Assembly: GCA_963712955.1 (NCBI GenBank)
Contig: CAVQKF010000008.1
Coordinates: forward strand, 178,459 to 242,458
Source: DATFVJ01 sp963712955
Lineage (GTDB): Bacteria; Actinomycetota; Actinomycetes; Streptosporangiales; Streptosporangiaceae
DNA length: 64,000 nucleotides
Direction: 5' to 3'
Position 1 is the stretch's first letter, and every line of letters begins with the position of its first letter. The position numbers and the translations under genes were made by a program. The notes beneath the pieces were generated by a model. That model was not told where the DNA came from. It searched no databases and was given only the letters and a program-made list of their open reading frames with translations. This document shows, one piece after another, positions 51,676-59,995 of the stretch.

Positions 51676-53646
51676 GTGGCTGGCCGGATCCGCGATGAGG
51701 ACATCGATCTCGTCCGGGAGCGCTCGCCCATCGCCGATGTGATCGGCGAGCACCTGCAACTGCGCACCGCGGGGGGCGGGTCACTCAAGGGGCTGTGCCC
51801 GTTTCACGAGGAGAAAACGCCGTCATTCAACGTCACCCCTGCGCGTGGGCTGTATTTCTGCTTCTCCTGCCAGCAGGGCGGCGACGTCATCAAGTTCGTG
51901 GAGAAGATCGAGAATCTCTCGTTCACCGATGCGGTCGAACGGCTCGCCGCTCGGGCAGGCATGGAACTTCGCTACGAGCAGGGTGGCCAGGTACCTGGGC
52001 GGGAGCATGGCCAGCGCCGCCGACTGCTCGATGCCCACCGCGCCGCGGCTGAGTTTTTTTCCGAACGGCTGCACGCAGCGGATGCCGCCACCGCCCGCGC
52101 ATTCCTCGCCGAGCGCGGATTCGAACCGGCCGACGCGGAGCGCTTCGGGGTGGGGTACGCGCCCGCCGAGTGGGAGGCACTCACCAGGCACTTGATCGGC
52201 AGGGGCTTCACGCAGCAGGAAGTGCTGCTCGGCGGGCTCGCGAGCGAGGGCAGGCGCGGGCCGGTCGACAGGTTCCGCGGCAGGCTCGTCTGGCCCATCC
52301 GCGACGTCACGGGAGACGTGGTCGCCTTCGGCGCGCGCAAGCTCGCGGCCGGCGGTGACGGCCCCAAGTACCTGAACACCCCCGAGACCCCGCTGTTCAA
52401 GAAGAGCTCCGTGCTGTACGGGGCGGACCTGGCCAAACGTGAGATCGCGCAGCGCCGCCAGGCAGTGATCGTCGAGGGGTACACGGACGTGATGGCGTGC
52501 CATCTGGCCGGTGTGCCGACAGCGGTCGCAACCTGCGGTACCTCGTTCGGCGAGGGTCACATCAAGATCGTCCGGCGGCTGCTGATGGATGCCAACGAGT
52601 TCCGCGGTGAGGTGATCTTCACCTTCGATGGCGACGCGGCCGGCCAGCGAGCCGCGCTGCGAGCGTTCGACAGCGAGCAGAAGTTCGTCACGCAGACCTT
52701 CGTGGCGGTGCAGTCGGACGGCCTCGACCCGTGCGACCTGCGGATCAAAGAGGGTGACGCAGCCGTGCGAGACCTGGTCGCCCGTCGCGTCCCGCTGTTC
52801 GAGTTCGCCGTGCGCAGCGTCCTTTCACAGCACAATCTGGACGAGACCGAGGGTCAGCTTGCCGCGCTGGACGCCGCCGCCCGTATCGTCGCGGGGATCA
52901 AGGACCGGGCCTTGCGCGACAGGTACGCCGTCAACCTGGACCGCTGGCTCGGCCTCATGGACGAGGACTTCGTTCTGGAGAAGGTCCGCGAGCACGCCGG
53001 AAACGCGCGGTCGCGGGGGAGCGGGCCGGGCCGCTACCGATCCACGGCCACCGGGTCAGCCGGCCCGGGTGGCCCGTCGCGCCCGGATGCGCGGACCGGC
53101 ACCGAACGTGAGACCGGCCCGCGGCAGTCACCGGGCGACCCCGGCGCGGGCTACGATCCCGAGGGCGACCCGGCGGTGAACATCGAGCGCCAGGCGCTGA
53201 AGCTCGCCGTGCAGCGGCCGGCGCTCTGCGGGCCGCTTTTCGACGCCCTGGGCGACAGCGCTTTCACCGTGCCCGCGCACGCCGCGACGTTCCGGTTGAT
53301 CGCCGCCTGCGGTGGGGTCGCGGGAGCGCGCAGCGGGCCGGAGTGGGCGGCGCGGCTTCGGGCGGCTGCCCCGACCGAAGCCGCGCGAGAGTTTGTGACG
53401 GGCCTGGCCGTGGAGTCGGTGGAGGCGCCCGGAGCCGATCGTGAGCCGGATGCCCGCTACGCGGACGAGGTGATCGCCCGGGTGGAGATCCTTGCCGTGT
53501 CGCGTCAGGTCGCGGCCGTCAAGTCGCGGCTGCAGCGGATGAACCCAGTGGAACAGCAACCGGAGTTCAACCGCCTTTACGGCGATCTCATCGCCCTTGA
53601 GCAGCGGCGCAGGGTGCTTCTTGAGAAGGGATTCGGGACGCCTTAG
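51676..53646 (+). CDS. dnaG: DNA primase DnaG
   Basis: 656 residues from GTG 51676, with GGAGG five bases upstream. The N-terminal CHC2 zinc finger is KGLCPFHEEKTPSFNV plus GLYFCFSCQQGGDVIKFV (CHCC ligands). The catalytic TOPRIM core contains RLVWPIRDVTGDVVAFGARK, YLNTPETPLFKKSSVLYG, VIVEGYTDVMACHLAG (metal Glu) and VIFTFDGDAAGQRAALRAF (Asp motif). A Gly/Arg/Pro-rich linker near residue 450 leads to the C-terminal DnaB-binding domain (ILAVSRQVAAVKSRLQRMNP). It synthesises RNA primers at the replication fork. Upstream of a principal-type sigma gene, as in other actinobacteria. Confidence 0.97.
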   Translation: MAGRIRDEDIDLVRERSPIADVIGEHLQLRTAGGGSLKGLCPFHEEKTPSFNVTPARGLYFCFSCQQGGDVIKFVEKIENLSFTDAVERLAARAGMELRYEQGGQVPGREHGQRRRLLDAHRAAAEFFSERLHAADAATARAFLAERGFEPADAERFGVGYAPAEWEALTRHLIGRGFTQQEVLLGGLASEGRRGPVDRFRGRLVWPIRDVTGDVVAFGARKLAAGGDGPKYLNTPETPLFKKSSVLYGADLAKREIAQRRQAVIVEGYTDVMACHLAGVPTAVATCGTSFGEGHIKIVRRLLMDANEFRGEVIFTFDGDAAGQRAALRAFDSEQKFVTQTFVAVQSDGLDPCDLRIKEGDAAVRDLVARRVPLFEFAVRSVLSQHNLDETEGQLAALDAAARIVAGIKDRALRDRYAVNLDRWLGLMDEDFVLEKVREHAGNARSRGSGPGRYRSTATGSAGPGGPSRPDARTGTERETGPRQSPGDPGAGYDPEGDPAVNIERQALKLAVQRPALCGPLFDALGDSAFTVPAHAATFRLIAACGGVAGARSGPEWAARLRAAAPTEAAREFVTGLAVESVEAPGADREPDARYADEVIARVEILAVSRQVAAVKSRLQRMNPVEQQPEFNRLYGDLIALEQRRRVLLEKGFGTP

Positions 53647-53698
53647 GCCATCGCGCGGGGCCGACCCACGGAACCGCCCCGCCGCGCCGCGCAGTCCC

Positions 53699-53803
53699 GC
53701 GAGCGGCGCGCCACCGGCAGCCGTTAGGGCCGTGCCAGCCCGGGGGGACGACCCCCCGGAGCTCCCCGCTGCGCCGCGAGCGGCGCGCCACCGGCAGCCG
53801 TTA
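53699..53803. repeat. 28-base direct repeat pair
   Basis: GCGAGCGGCGCGCCACCGGC followed by AGCCGTTA occurs at 53699-53726 and again at 53776-53803. The copies are identical and 77 bases apart, on either side of a hairpin. Confidence 0.8.
53740..53759 (+). terminator. GC hairpin after dnaG
   Basis: CCGGGGGG-ACGA-CCCCCCGG: an eight-pair perfect stem with a four-base loop, about 95 bases after the dnaG stop. No T-tract. Likely a terminator or transcript-end stabiliser. Confidence 0.55.
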
Positions 53804-53951
53804 AGGATCATGGGTGCGACTGCCCGGCGTTGTGCCCGTCGCGGCCCTGTGACCAGGTCTCATTAGTCACGTACGCCCTATTTCGCTACTACCATGAAGG
53901 TTACAAAATTAGACCCCCACTCCAGGCCTCGCATGACGGACACTGTTTTCC

Positions 53952-55109
53952 GTGGGCCCTTTGGTGTTGCCCAGCGGTTCGCCGCCGGCAGAGCAGGTGG
54001 CGGACCTAGTCGCGCAAGGTAGGGAGCGCGGCGTTGTCACGATGGGGGACGTGGCTGCCGTTCTCGACACTTCCGACCTTCCTGCCGACGCCATCGATGG
54101 CGTCGTTCGTCTGCTCGCGGATGAGGGGGTGGAGATTCTTGACGCTCAGCATGAGTTCGAGGATCTGCGGCGGGCTGGCGAAGAGGAGGCCGGCAGGCGT
54201 GCACCTACCAGCGATCTGGTCCGGATCTACCTCCGCGAGATCGGCCGTGTGCCACTGCTTACGGCAGAAGATGAAGTCGAACTCGCCAAGACGATCGAGG
54301 CGGGCCTGTTCGCCGAGGAGAAGCTGCATGGCGGCTTCCCGCTTTTCGGCGCGCAGCACTGCGACCTCGAGATGCTGGTCGGGGACGGGCTACGTGCTAA
54401 ACAGCGGCTTACAGAGGCGAATCTCCGGTTGGTGGTGTCGATTGCCAAGCGCTACATCGGGCGCGGGATGCTGTTCCTTGATCTGATCCAGGAGGGCAAT
54501 CTGGGCCTGATACGCGCGGTGGAGAAGTTCGACTACACCAAGGGGTACAAGTTCTCGACCTACGCGACGTGGTGGATCCGGCAGGCCATTACCAGGGCCA
54601 TCGCTGACCAGGCACGTACGATCCGCATCCCGGTGCACATGGTCGAGACGATCAACAAGCTCGCCCGTGTCCAGCGCCAGCTTCATCAGGACCTAGGCCG
54701 TGAGCCCGCGCCTGACGAGATCGCACTGGAGATGGGCCTGCCGGTGGACCGGGTCATGGAGATCCAGCGGATCGCGCAGGAACCCGTCTCACTGCAATCG
54801 CCCATCGGGGAGGAAGACTCCGATCTCGGGGACTTCATTGAGGATGCGGACGCAGTGGTACCGATCGAGGCGGCGGCGTTCATCATGCTGCAGGACCAGC
54901 TTGACGACATCCTCGACGACCTTTCCGACCGGGAGCAGAAGATCCTGCAGTTGCGGTTCGGCCTGGCTGACGGGCACCCACGGACGCTTGAGGAGGTCGG
55001 CCGGGAGTTCGGCGTGACGCGGGAACGAATCCGGCAGATCGAGTCGAAGACGCTAGCCAAGCTGCGCCACCCGAGTCGCGCGCAGATGCTCAGGGAGTAC
55101 CTGGACTGA
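53952..55109 (+). CDS. rpoD: RNA polymerase sigma factor, sigma-70 group 1/2
   Basis: 385 residues from GTG 53952; another GTG is four codons later and there is no clear ribosome-binding site. A short region 1.1-like N-terminus precedes region 1.2 (SDLVRIYLREIGRVPLLTAE). Region 2 has EANLRLVVSIAKRYIGRGM, FLDLIQEGNLGLIRAVEKFD and YKFSTYATWWIRQAITRAI. Region 3 has NKLARVQRQLHQDLGREPAP. Region 4 has LDDLSDREQKILQLRFGLA and GREFGVTRERIRQIESKTLA. All promoter-recognition regions are present. The N-terminus is short for a housekeeping SigA/HrdB, so it could be a group 2 paralogue; gene order after dnaG favours a principal role. Confidence 0.9.
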   Translation: MGPLVLPSGSPPAEQVADLVAQGRERGVVTMGDVAAVLDTSDLPADAIDGVVRLLADEGVEILDAQHEFEDLRRAGEEEAGRRAPTSDLVRIYLREIGRVPLLTAEDEVELAKTIEAGLFAEEKLHGGFPLFGAQHCDLEMLVGDGLRAKQRLTEANLRLVVSIAKRYIGRGMLFLDLIQEGNLGLIRAVEKFDYTKGYKFSTYATWWIRQAITRAIADQARTIRIPVHMVETINKLARVQRQLHQDLGREPAPDEIALEMGLPVDRVMEIQRIAQEPVSLQSPIGEEDSDLGDFIEDADAVVPIEAAAFIMLQDQLDDILDDLSDREQKILQLRFGLADGHPRTLEEVGREFGVTRERIRQIESKTLAKLRHPSRAQMLREYLD

Positions 55110-55279
55110 CAACTCTCGTGAGCAGTGCTCATTTTATCTTGCCCGAAACCGTCTCGCCTTGGCACGAATATGGCCGACAACAGCCTGATGGCCTTTCTGG
55201 GCGCGATGATAAGCCGGTGGCAGCCGAATGGCACATAGCCGTTCGGCTGCCATCGCGCCAGTGCTCAGGGAGGAATCGC

Positions 55280-55768
55280 ATGACCCGTACAATGTTCGAC
55301 TCAGTTAACCCCGCCGCGATCCCCGCCGGTGCGCAGATGGTCGCCGGCTACATCAACGGCGACTTTGCGTGGCCCGCCTCGGCGTGGAAGCGATTCCCGA
55401 ATGCGACCACGGTTCGTATTGACGTGATCGGTGACATGCCGCTGCACGCCGGTATCCTGGATGTCGAGCGCGGTGACGTCACACCGGCGCAGGCGCCCAA
55501 ATGGATCGATGCCCGGATCGCCGCCGGTTTTGTCGCTACGGTCTACTGCAACCGTTCCACCTGGCCGGCCGTCCGGGCAGCGTGCAAGGGCCTCAAGGTC
55601 AGTTACTGGATCGCCGAGTGGACGCATGTCCCGCACATGATCGCCGGGGCGGTTGCCGTCCAATGGACCAACGGCGCAGCGTTCGACACATCAGCCGTCT
55701 ACGACGATGCTTGGCATCCCGCGCATCGGGCGCATCCGGCCGCTTCGCCGTCGGACCCGCCCGCATAG
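55280..55768 (+). CDS. hypothetical protein, glycoside-hydrolase-like TIM-barrel fragment family
   Basis: A 162-residue protein from ATG 55280 behind GGGAGGAATC. FDSVNPAAIPAGAQMVAGYI, VRIDVIGDMPLHAGILDVER, APKWIDARIAAGFVATVYCN and VSYWIAEWTHVPHMIAGAVA suggest a small barrel like those in phage lysins and DUF1906/GH25-like proteins (D-V-E-R strand, W..R...G, AEWT, VQWT). No signal peptide is visible. Catalytic residues cannot be assigned. It may derive from a prophage. Confidence 0.65.
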   Translation: MTRTMFDSVNPAAIPAGAQMVAGYINGDFAWPASAWKRFPNATTVRIDVIGDMPLHAGILDVERGDVTPAQAPKWIDARIAAGFVATVYCNRSTWPAVRAACKGLKVSYWIAEWTHVPHMIAGAVAVQWTNGAAFDTSAVYDDAWHPAHRAHPAASPSDPPA

Positions 55769-55919
55769 CTCGCGGGGCGCGGTCCCAGTCGGACGAACTC
55801 GCCAAGCTCCTGTAGGACCACACGTAAGAACGGGGCCGCCGTCAGGGTGAAGGGGACGCGCCGGTTCCGCGCCGCGCCGGGCGCGTGGCCGCCGTCCGCT
55901 GCTGGGTGAGGAAGGGGTC
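55769..55919. other. intergenic
   Basis: No gene supported. Confidence 0.4.
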
Positions 55920-56110
55920 GTTGCGGCGCCTGACGAAACCCTCGACGGGCGCTCTTACCTCGGCCAGCCGATCGAAGGTGGGCCTGGCCCGCAGCGGCTG
56001 GGATAGCCCGAGGCCGGGGTAGTCGGGAGCGACGACCTGCCGACGGTCGGCCAGCCGGTCGAGCACGTGCAGGTACCGTCGGCTGCTCGCGGGAGCTTGG
56101 CCGCTTCGCC
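55920..56110 (-). pseudogene. alpha/beta hydrolase, fragment
   Basis: The minus strand encodes VLDRLADRRQVVAPDYPGLG and LSQPLRARPTFDRLAEV, the strand 3-4 region (oxyanion-hole side) of epoxide-hydrolase or dehalogenase-like enzymes. The nucleophile elbow and the rest are absent. Confidence 0.55.
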
Positions 56111-56168
56111 GCGCCCAGGTGCGGCGCAGCCGCGGGCCCGTGCCGGCCCGGCACGGGCCCGCGGCAAC

Positions 56169-56544
56169 TCAGTGCCGTGCGGGTGGGACGTCCGGTGAGC
56201 CGGAGGAAGGGAGGTCCGGTGAGCCGGAGGAAGGGAGGTCCGGTGAGCCGGAGGAAGGGAAGTCCGGTGAGCCGGAGGAAGGGAAGTAGGCCTCGCCGTT
56301 GCTTGCCGCGTTGTCCCGTCTGCCGGGGACCTTGTCGCGCAGCTTGTCGCCGACCTTGTCCCGTGCCGTCTGCGCAAGCCCGCCCGCCTGGCCGCGCAGC
56401 GCGCCCGCGGCCTGTTGCACGGCCGGGTTATCCAAGGCGCGGCCGGCAACCTTCTTCGAGCTGTTCGTAACGTTCCCGGCCGGCCCGGGCGCCGACAACG
56501 AAGCCGACGGTGAATCCGATGGCGAACGTGACGCGATACCGCAT
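56169..56544 (-). pseudogene. small membrane-anchored YtxH-like protein, single frameshift
   Basis: From ATG 56544: MRYRVTFAIGFTVGFVVGAR followed by AGRERYEQL, a typical glycine-zipper membrane anchor. An extra G near 56458 shifts the frame; coding continues in the next frame as KKVAGRALDNPAVQQAAGAL, RGQAGGLAQTARDKVGDKLR and DKVPGRRDNAASNGEAY. The C-terminus consists of four eight-residue repeats (SSGSPDLP type) encoded by 24-base repeats. Such proteins are common in actinobacteria and stress-linked; function unknown. Confidence 0.65.
56190..56285. repeat. four tandem 24-base repeats
   Basis: GTCCGGTGAGCCGGAGGAAG plus GGAG or GGAA, four copies end to end. They are in frame on the minus strand and encode repeated SSGSPDLP/SSGSPDFP units, so this is a coding minisatellite, not a CRISPR. 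Confidence 0.85.
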
Positions 56545-56815
56545 CAGAACCTCTTTTCGCGATCACAGGGTCGCATGTTTCCTCGCGCTCCCTTGACCTT
56601 GCCCGTGACGGCCGCTGGTATTCCTGGTGAAGACAGGGGAACACAGGCTGGACGCGCGGGCAAACGGTGAGGTCCCGTGGCTCCGGGCCGTGTGCGGGGC
56701 CGGGCCGTTGCCGGGCCGTGGCAGGTGCGCTCCCCAGGTACGCTACCCTGGTGGCCGACGTGCACCGGGTGCCGAGCGTGCTCGACGCATCCCGGCTTGC
56801 ATCATGTGCTGTCCA

Positions 56816-56888
56816 TCCCGCGTAGCTCAATTGGCAGAGCGTCCGGCTGTTAACCGGCAGGTTATAGGTTCGAGTCCTATCGCGGGAG
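56816..56888 (+). tRNA. tRNA-Asn (GTT)
   Basis: 73 bases that fold as a tRNA. Acceptor TCCCGCG pairs with CGCGGGA, D stem GCTC/GAGC, anticodon loop CTGTTAA with anticodon GTT, T arm ATAGG-TTCGAGT-CCTAT, discriminator G followed by an encoded CCA (56889-56891). One weak pair at the top of the anticodon stem. tRNA genes are frequent integration sites, and a mobile cassette starts about 30 bases downstream. Confidence 0.95.
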
Positions 56889-57076
56889 CCACGTGGTCTT
56901 CACGTTTTAGTGGGGACCATGTTCACGTTTGGATCTCATGTTCCGCGTGGGCAGCCGCTGTGGGCGGTTTCCGGGTCGCGGCGTGCCTGGCGGGCGCGTT
57001 CTGGGCAGGGCTGGCTGGTTTGGGGTGCCTGGGGTCGGGGGTCGGGCTGGTCAGCGTGCGGGGTTCGCCGGCAAGG

Positions 57077-58579
57077 TCATGGTGGCGTGCCCGCGGTGGC
57101 CAGGTCGGTGATGGTCTTGCGGCGCCGGCGGCGGGTCCGGGGTGGCAGGCCGGCGGCGGCGCGGCGGGCGTTGTCGTCCTGGCGGGCGTCCCAGGCGGTG
57201 AGGATGCGCTGGTTGCGGACGGCCATCAGGCAGGCGAGCCAGAGCATGAGCGGTGCCAGGCCCATGAGCCGGCACCAGCCGCGGGCGATGTTGTTGCTGG
57301 CGGGGTCCTTGGCGGTGGCGAAGGTCCGTTCGGCGCCGGTGCGCCGGGCATACGAGCGCCGGTGAGTCGCCGAGGGGTAGTCGTGCTTCTGGCGGGTCTT
57401 GGCGGCCACGTCCGGGGGAACGGTGAGGGTCTGCTGGGCGCAGCAGTCCGGCGGGTGCTCCGGCGGGGTGAGGATCTCCGGCCGCTGCCGGTCCAGGGTC
57501 ATGGATGCCGGGCGCAGCGGGCAGCGGATCTTGCCCATGACGGCGGGGCACATGACCCGGTGGTAGCTGTCGGCGTCGTCGGCGGTGATCTTCCCGAGCT
57601 TGTACCGGGCGAGCTCGGCGGCCTGGGTGTCGTGCGCGGCGGTTTCGGCCGGGGTGGCGTCGCGGGCCAGCGGGCCCAGTTCCAGCAGCAGCCGGGGGGT
57701 GGCCGGGCAGTACAGGTTGCCGTTGGCGATGATGGCGCCCTCGTGGGTGCCGCGGGGTCCGCGGTCGGATGGGTGCAGGTCCTGGACCAGCTGTGCCCCG
57801 GCCTGGCGGAGCGGGGTGGCCCAGCCCTCGGCGTCGCGGTGGGCGTAGCCGGAATCGGCCAGGATGTCGCCGAGCGGGATGCCGTCTTCGGGCATCCGGG
57901 TCAGCACCGGGACCAGGGCGCGGGCCGGGTCGGCATGGCAGGAGGAAACGGTCATCCGGCGGGCCAGCTCGGGGACGGCCGGGCGGTGCTCCTCGCGCAT
58001 CATGGTCGCGGCCGACAGGTAGTAGCCGAAGAACAGCTCGCTGTCTTGGCCGGGGCCGCCGCCGCTGCGGTGCCCCCAGGAGGCTTCCGGGTCAGCGCAG
58101 TCGCTGGTCCCATGTGGCGGCGGCCGGGAGAAGGTTTCCACGTCGGTCCAGTCCACCGCCAGCGCGCTGCTGGCCTGCTTGTATTCGCCGGGGATGCTGG
58201 CCTCCAGCAGGTCGTCGCAGATCGCCGCGAGGATCTTCGAGGGGGTCCCGTCGGGGGCGTCTTTGGCCAGGGCACTGGCGGCCAGGCCGAAGGTGCGCTC
58301 GGTCTGCCGGTAGGTGAGCAGGTGCGGGCCGGCCGTCCAGTTTTCGGTCACGCCGAGCCGCACCTGGTCCGGCTCGGGCAGGGCGATAAGCGCGTCGCGG
58401 ACCCGGGTCAGGTGCGCGGGCCGCTGACCGGCCAGCACCAGCAGCATCCCGGCGAGCAGGGTGCGGACGCGCAGCTGGCGGTGGCGCACCCCGACCGGCA
58501 GCATGGCCTCGATCCGCGGCGCGACGCCGGAGTTGTCGATGATTACCTCCAGCCGCGCCAGTGCCGCGGGGGCGCTCAC
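57077..58579 (-). CDS. DDE transposase-like protein (cassette B)
   Basis: A 500-residue intact protein; its ATG at 58579 overlaps the recombinase stop (ATGA). VRTLLAGMLLVLAGQRPAHL and LLTYRQTERTFGLAASALAK form the N-terminal part. Candidate catalytic residues are D in SALAVDWTDVETFS, D in GDILADSGYAHRDAEGW and E in YARRTGAERTFATAKD, followed by ARGWCRLMGLAPLMLWLACL and AVRNQRIL. This matches large actinobacterial DDE transposases of the IS1182/IS4 kind. Strict coupling to a tyrosine recombinase is unusual for an IS and is repeated in cassette A. Confidence 0.75.
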   Translation of the reverse strand: MSAPAALARLEVIIDNSGVAPRIEAMLPVGVRHRQLRVRTLLAGMLLVLAGQRPAHLTRVRDALIALPEPDQVRLGVTENWTAGPHLLTYRQTERTFGLAASALAKDAPDGTPSKILAAICDDLLEASIPGEYKQASSALAVDWTDVETFSRPPPHGTSDCADPEASWGHRSGGGPGQDSELFFGYYLSAATMMREEHRPAVPELARRMTVSSCHADPARALVPVLTRMPEDGIPLGDILADSGYAHRDAEGWATPLRQAGAQLVQDLHPSDRGPRGTHEGAIIANGNLYCPATPRLLLELGPLARDATPAETAAHDTQAAELARYKLGKITADDADSYHRVMCPAVMGKIRCPLRPASMTLDRQRPEILTPPEHPPDCCAQQTLTVPPDVAAKTRQKHDYPSATHRRSYARRTGAERTFATAKDPASNNIARGWCRLMGLAPLMLWLACLMAVRNQRILTAWDARQDDNARRAAAGLPPRTRRRRRKTITDLATAGTPP

Positions 58580-59469
58580 CGCGCCGCTCCGAGCAGCCGG
58601 ACCGCGGTGGCCTCATCGGCCGGGTCGAGGGCGGCGAGCAGGTCGCCGAGCCGCTGGGAGCAGCAGATCCCGGCGGCGTGCATGAACGTGGCCAGGCCGA
58701 GCAGCTGCGCGCAGTCATGCAGCCAGGTCATCCGCAGCCGGGGGACCTCCAGCCGGGGCAGCCCGGTCCCGCCGGACAGCGACCGGGTCAGCGGCGTGGT
58801 GATGTTCTTGCGCGCCGGGTCGGTCCCGCCGGTGACCAGCCCGGACCCGGCGAACGCCGCCACCGCCAGCAGTCGCTCGTGATACCGGGCCAGCACCGGC
58901 ACCGTCCGCGGCCTGCGGCCGCGGACCTCGACGATCAGCCCGCCCGACCGGCAGATCACGTCGCTGCCGCGGACGGAGCGCAGGTCCGCCCCGGCCAGCC
59001 CGGCGCCGGCGCCCAGGCAGACCAGCCCGGCCGCGCGCATCCGCCGCGAGGCCGTCGGCTGGGCATCGGCCAGCGCCAGGTACCCGGCGATCTCCGCCGG
59101 GCTGTAGGGGGCCTTGGCCCGCTCCCGGGGCAGCGGCGTATCCACGGGCGCCAGCGCCGGGACCACGCGGCGGGCGATGAACCGCAGGTTGGTCCGCAGC
59201 GTCCGGCGCGCCGGGCCGGACAGGCCCGGCGCGGACCCGGCGAACCGCTCGATCACCGACGGGTGCAGCAGCACCTCCGGGACGGGGTCCAGCCCGAGCG
59301 GGACCGCGTAGGCCGCCAGCCGGGCCGCCGCCCACAGCAGCGCGTTCGCCCGCGCCCGGGTGGGCGGCGCCGCCGCGCCCGCCACCTGCCGGGCAAAGCA
59401 CGCCGCCCGCGGCGGCACCGACACCGGCTGCCAGCCCGCCACGTACCCGGCCACATCAGCGGCGGCCAT
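58576..59469 (-). CDS. tyrosine recombinase-like protein with degenerate active site (cassette B)
   Basis: A 297-residue protein with ATG 59469 taken as start; longer forms overlap the DUF6788 gene. The C-terminal half aligns with the cassette A recombinase: LVCLGAGAGLAGADLRSVRG (box I, with Ala where GLR Arg is expected), VEVRGRRPRTVPVLARYHE, GGTDPARKNITTPLTRSLSG and LEVPRLRMTWLHDCAQLLGL (box II region without HxxR). No tyrosine stands at the nucleophile position (CSQRLGDLLAAL). It is probably inactive as a recombinase and may act as a DNA-binding partner of the DDE protein, with which it overlaps by four bases. Confidence 0.7.
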   Translation of the reverse strand: MAAADVAGYVAGWQPVSVPPRAACFARQVAGAAAPPTRARANALLWAAARLAAYAVPLGLDPVPEVLLHPSVIERFAGSAPGLSGPARRTLRTNLRFIARRVVPALAPVDTPLPRERAKAPYSPAEIAGYLALADAQPTASRRMRAAGLVCLGAGAGLAGADLRSVRGSDVICRSGGLIVEVRGRRPRTVPVLARYHERLLAVAAFAGSGLVTGGTDPARKNITTPLTRSLSGGTGLPRLEVPRLRMTWLHDCAQLLGLATFMHAAGICCSQRLGDLLAALDPADEATAVRLLGAAR

Positions 59470-59528
59470 GCAATACTTATACTGAACGAAGGGCGTGAGA
59501 TGGGGGACCCGGCTGCGACAATGACGGC

Positions 59529-59864
59529 GTGTCGCCCACCCCGGCCCAGCAGGCACAGGCGGCCCGCATCGCGGCCGACCTTGCCGCCGTCGGCTTCGCG
59601 CTCCCCGGCACAGTCACCGAGCGCATGACCCGCTGCGGCCACGCCGGCTGCCGCTGCCACGCCGACCCGCCCCAGCTGCACGGCCCCTACCACCAGTGGA
59701 CTCGCAAGATCGCCGGCAAGACCGTCACCCGCATCCTGACCGACGACCAGCTCGCCGACTACCAGCCCTGGTTCGACAACCAGCGCAGGCTGCGCGCCCT
59801 GGTCGCCGAGCTGGAAACCCTCAGCCAGCAAATAGCCAACGCCGACCCCCGATGGCAGCGCTGA
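59529..59864 (+). CDS. DUF6788 small Cys-rich protein (cassette B)
   Basis: A 111-residue protein from GTG 59529. LAAVGFALPGTVTERMTRCG is followed by HAGCRCHADPPQLHGPYHQW, TRKIAGKTVTRILTDDQLAD and NQRRLRALVAELETLSQQI. The C..C.C.H cluster could bind zinc. The K-T-V-T strand and the final helix are conserved with the cassette A copy. It is divergent from the recombinase across only 59 bases, which contain a TTATACT -10-like element. DUF6788 proteins have no known function; the repeated linkage suggests a role in element control or transposition. Confidence 0.8.
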   Translation: MSPTPAQQAQAARIAADLAAVGFALPGTVTERMTRCGHAGCRCHADPPQLHGPYHQWTRKIAGKTVTRILTDDQLADYQPWFDNQRRLRALVAELETLSQQIANADPRWQR

Positions 59865-59995
59865 ACCGGCCGGCACCGGTGTGGGCTCCCCGCGCTTAAC
59901 CTGTGGGTGATCAGCCGATCAGCCCGCAAACGACCAGATCAGCCCCAAACGTGAAGTCCTCGCCACGAGGTATTCACCTTTGACCTGGCACTATC

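Larger units (their letters stand above)
53647..53951. other. dnaG-sigma intergenic region
   Basis: 305 bases without a gene. It contains two 28-base direct repeats, a GC hairpin and, at 53860-53930, a more AT-rich stretch (GTTACAAAATTAGAC) that is the likeliest sigma promoter. Confidence 0.55.
56922..59955. mobile_element. recombinase/DDE/DUF6788 cassette B, bounded by short inverted repeats
   Basis: Three genes: DDE transposase and tyrosine recombinase-like protein on the minus strand, and a divergent DUF6788 gene. Left end TTCACGTTTGGATCTCAT (56922-56939) and right end ATCAGCCCCAAACGTGAA (59938-59955) are inverted repeats matching at 15 of 18 positions. TTCACGTTT also occurs just outside at 56899-56907 and 59996-60004. 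The right neighbour is an XRE gene missing its 5' end. Element limits are inferred from these repeats. Cassette A (28138-30950) has the same gene order. Confidence 0.6.

Noticed and set aside
49841..51784. 647-residue minus-strand frame opposite paralogue 2
   Set aside because: Low-complexity Arg/His/Gly composition; the plus-strand frame is conserved with its tandem paralogue.
56190..56285. Regular 24-base repeats that could suggest a CRISPR array
   Set aside because: Repeats are contiguous with no spacers and encode an in-frame SSGSPD peptide repeat.
56627..58882. 751-residue plus-strand frame spanning the tRNA and the DDE gene
   Set aside because: It covers a tRNA and runs antisense to a recognised transposase and recombinase.
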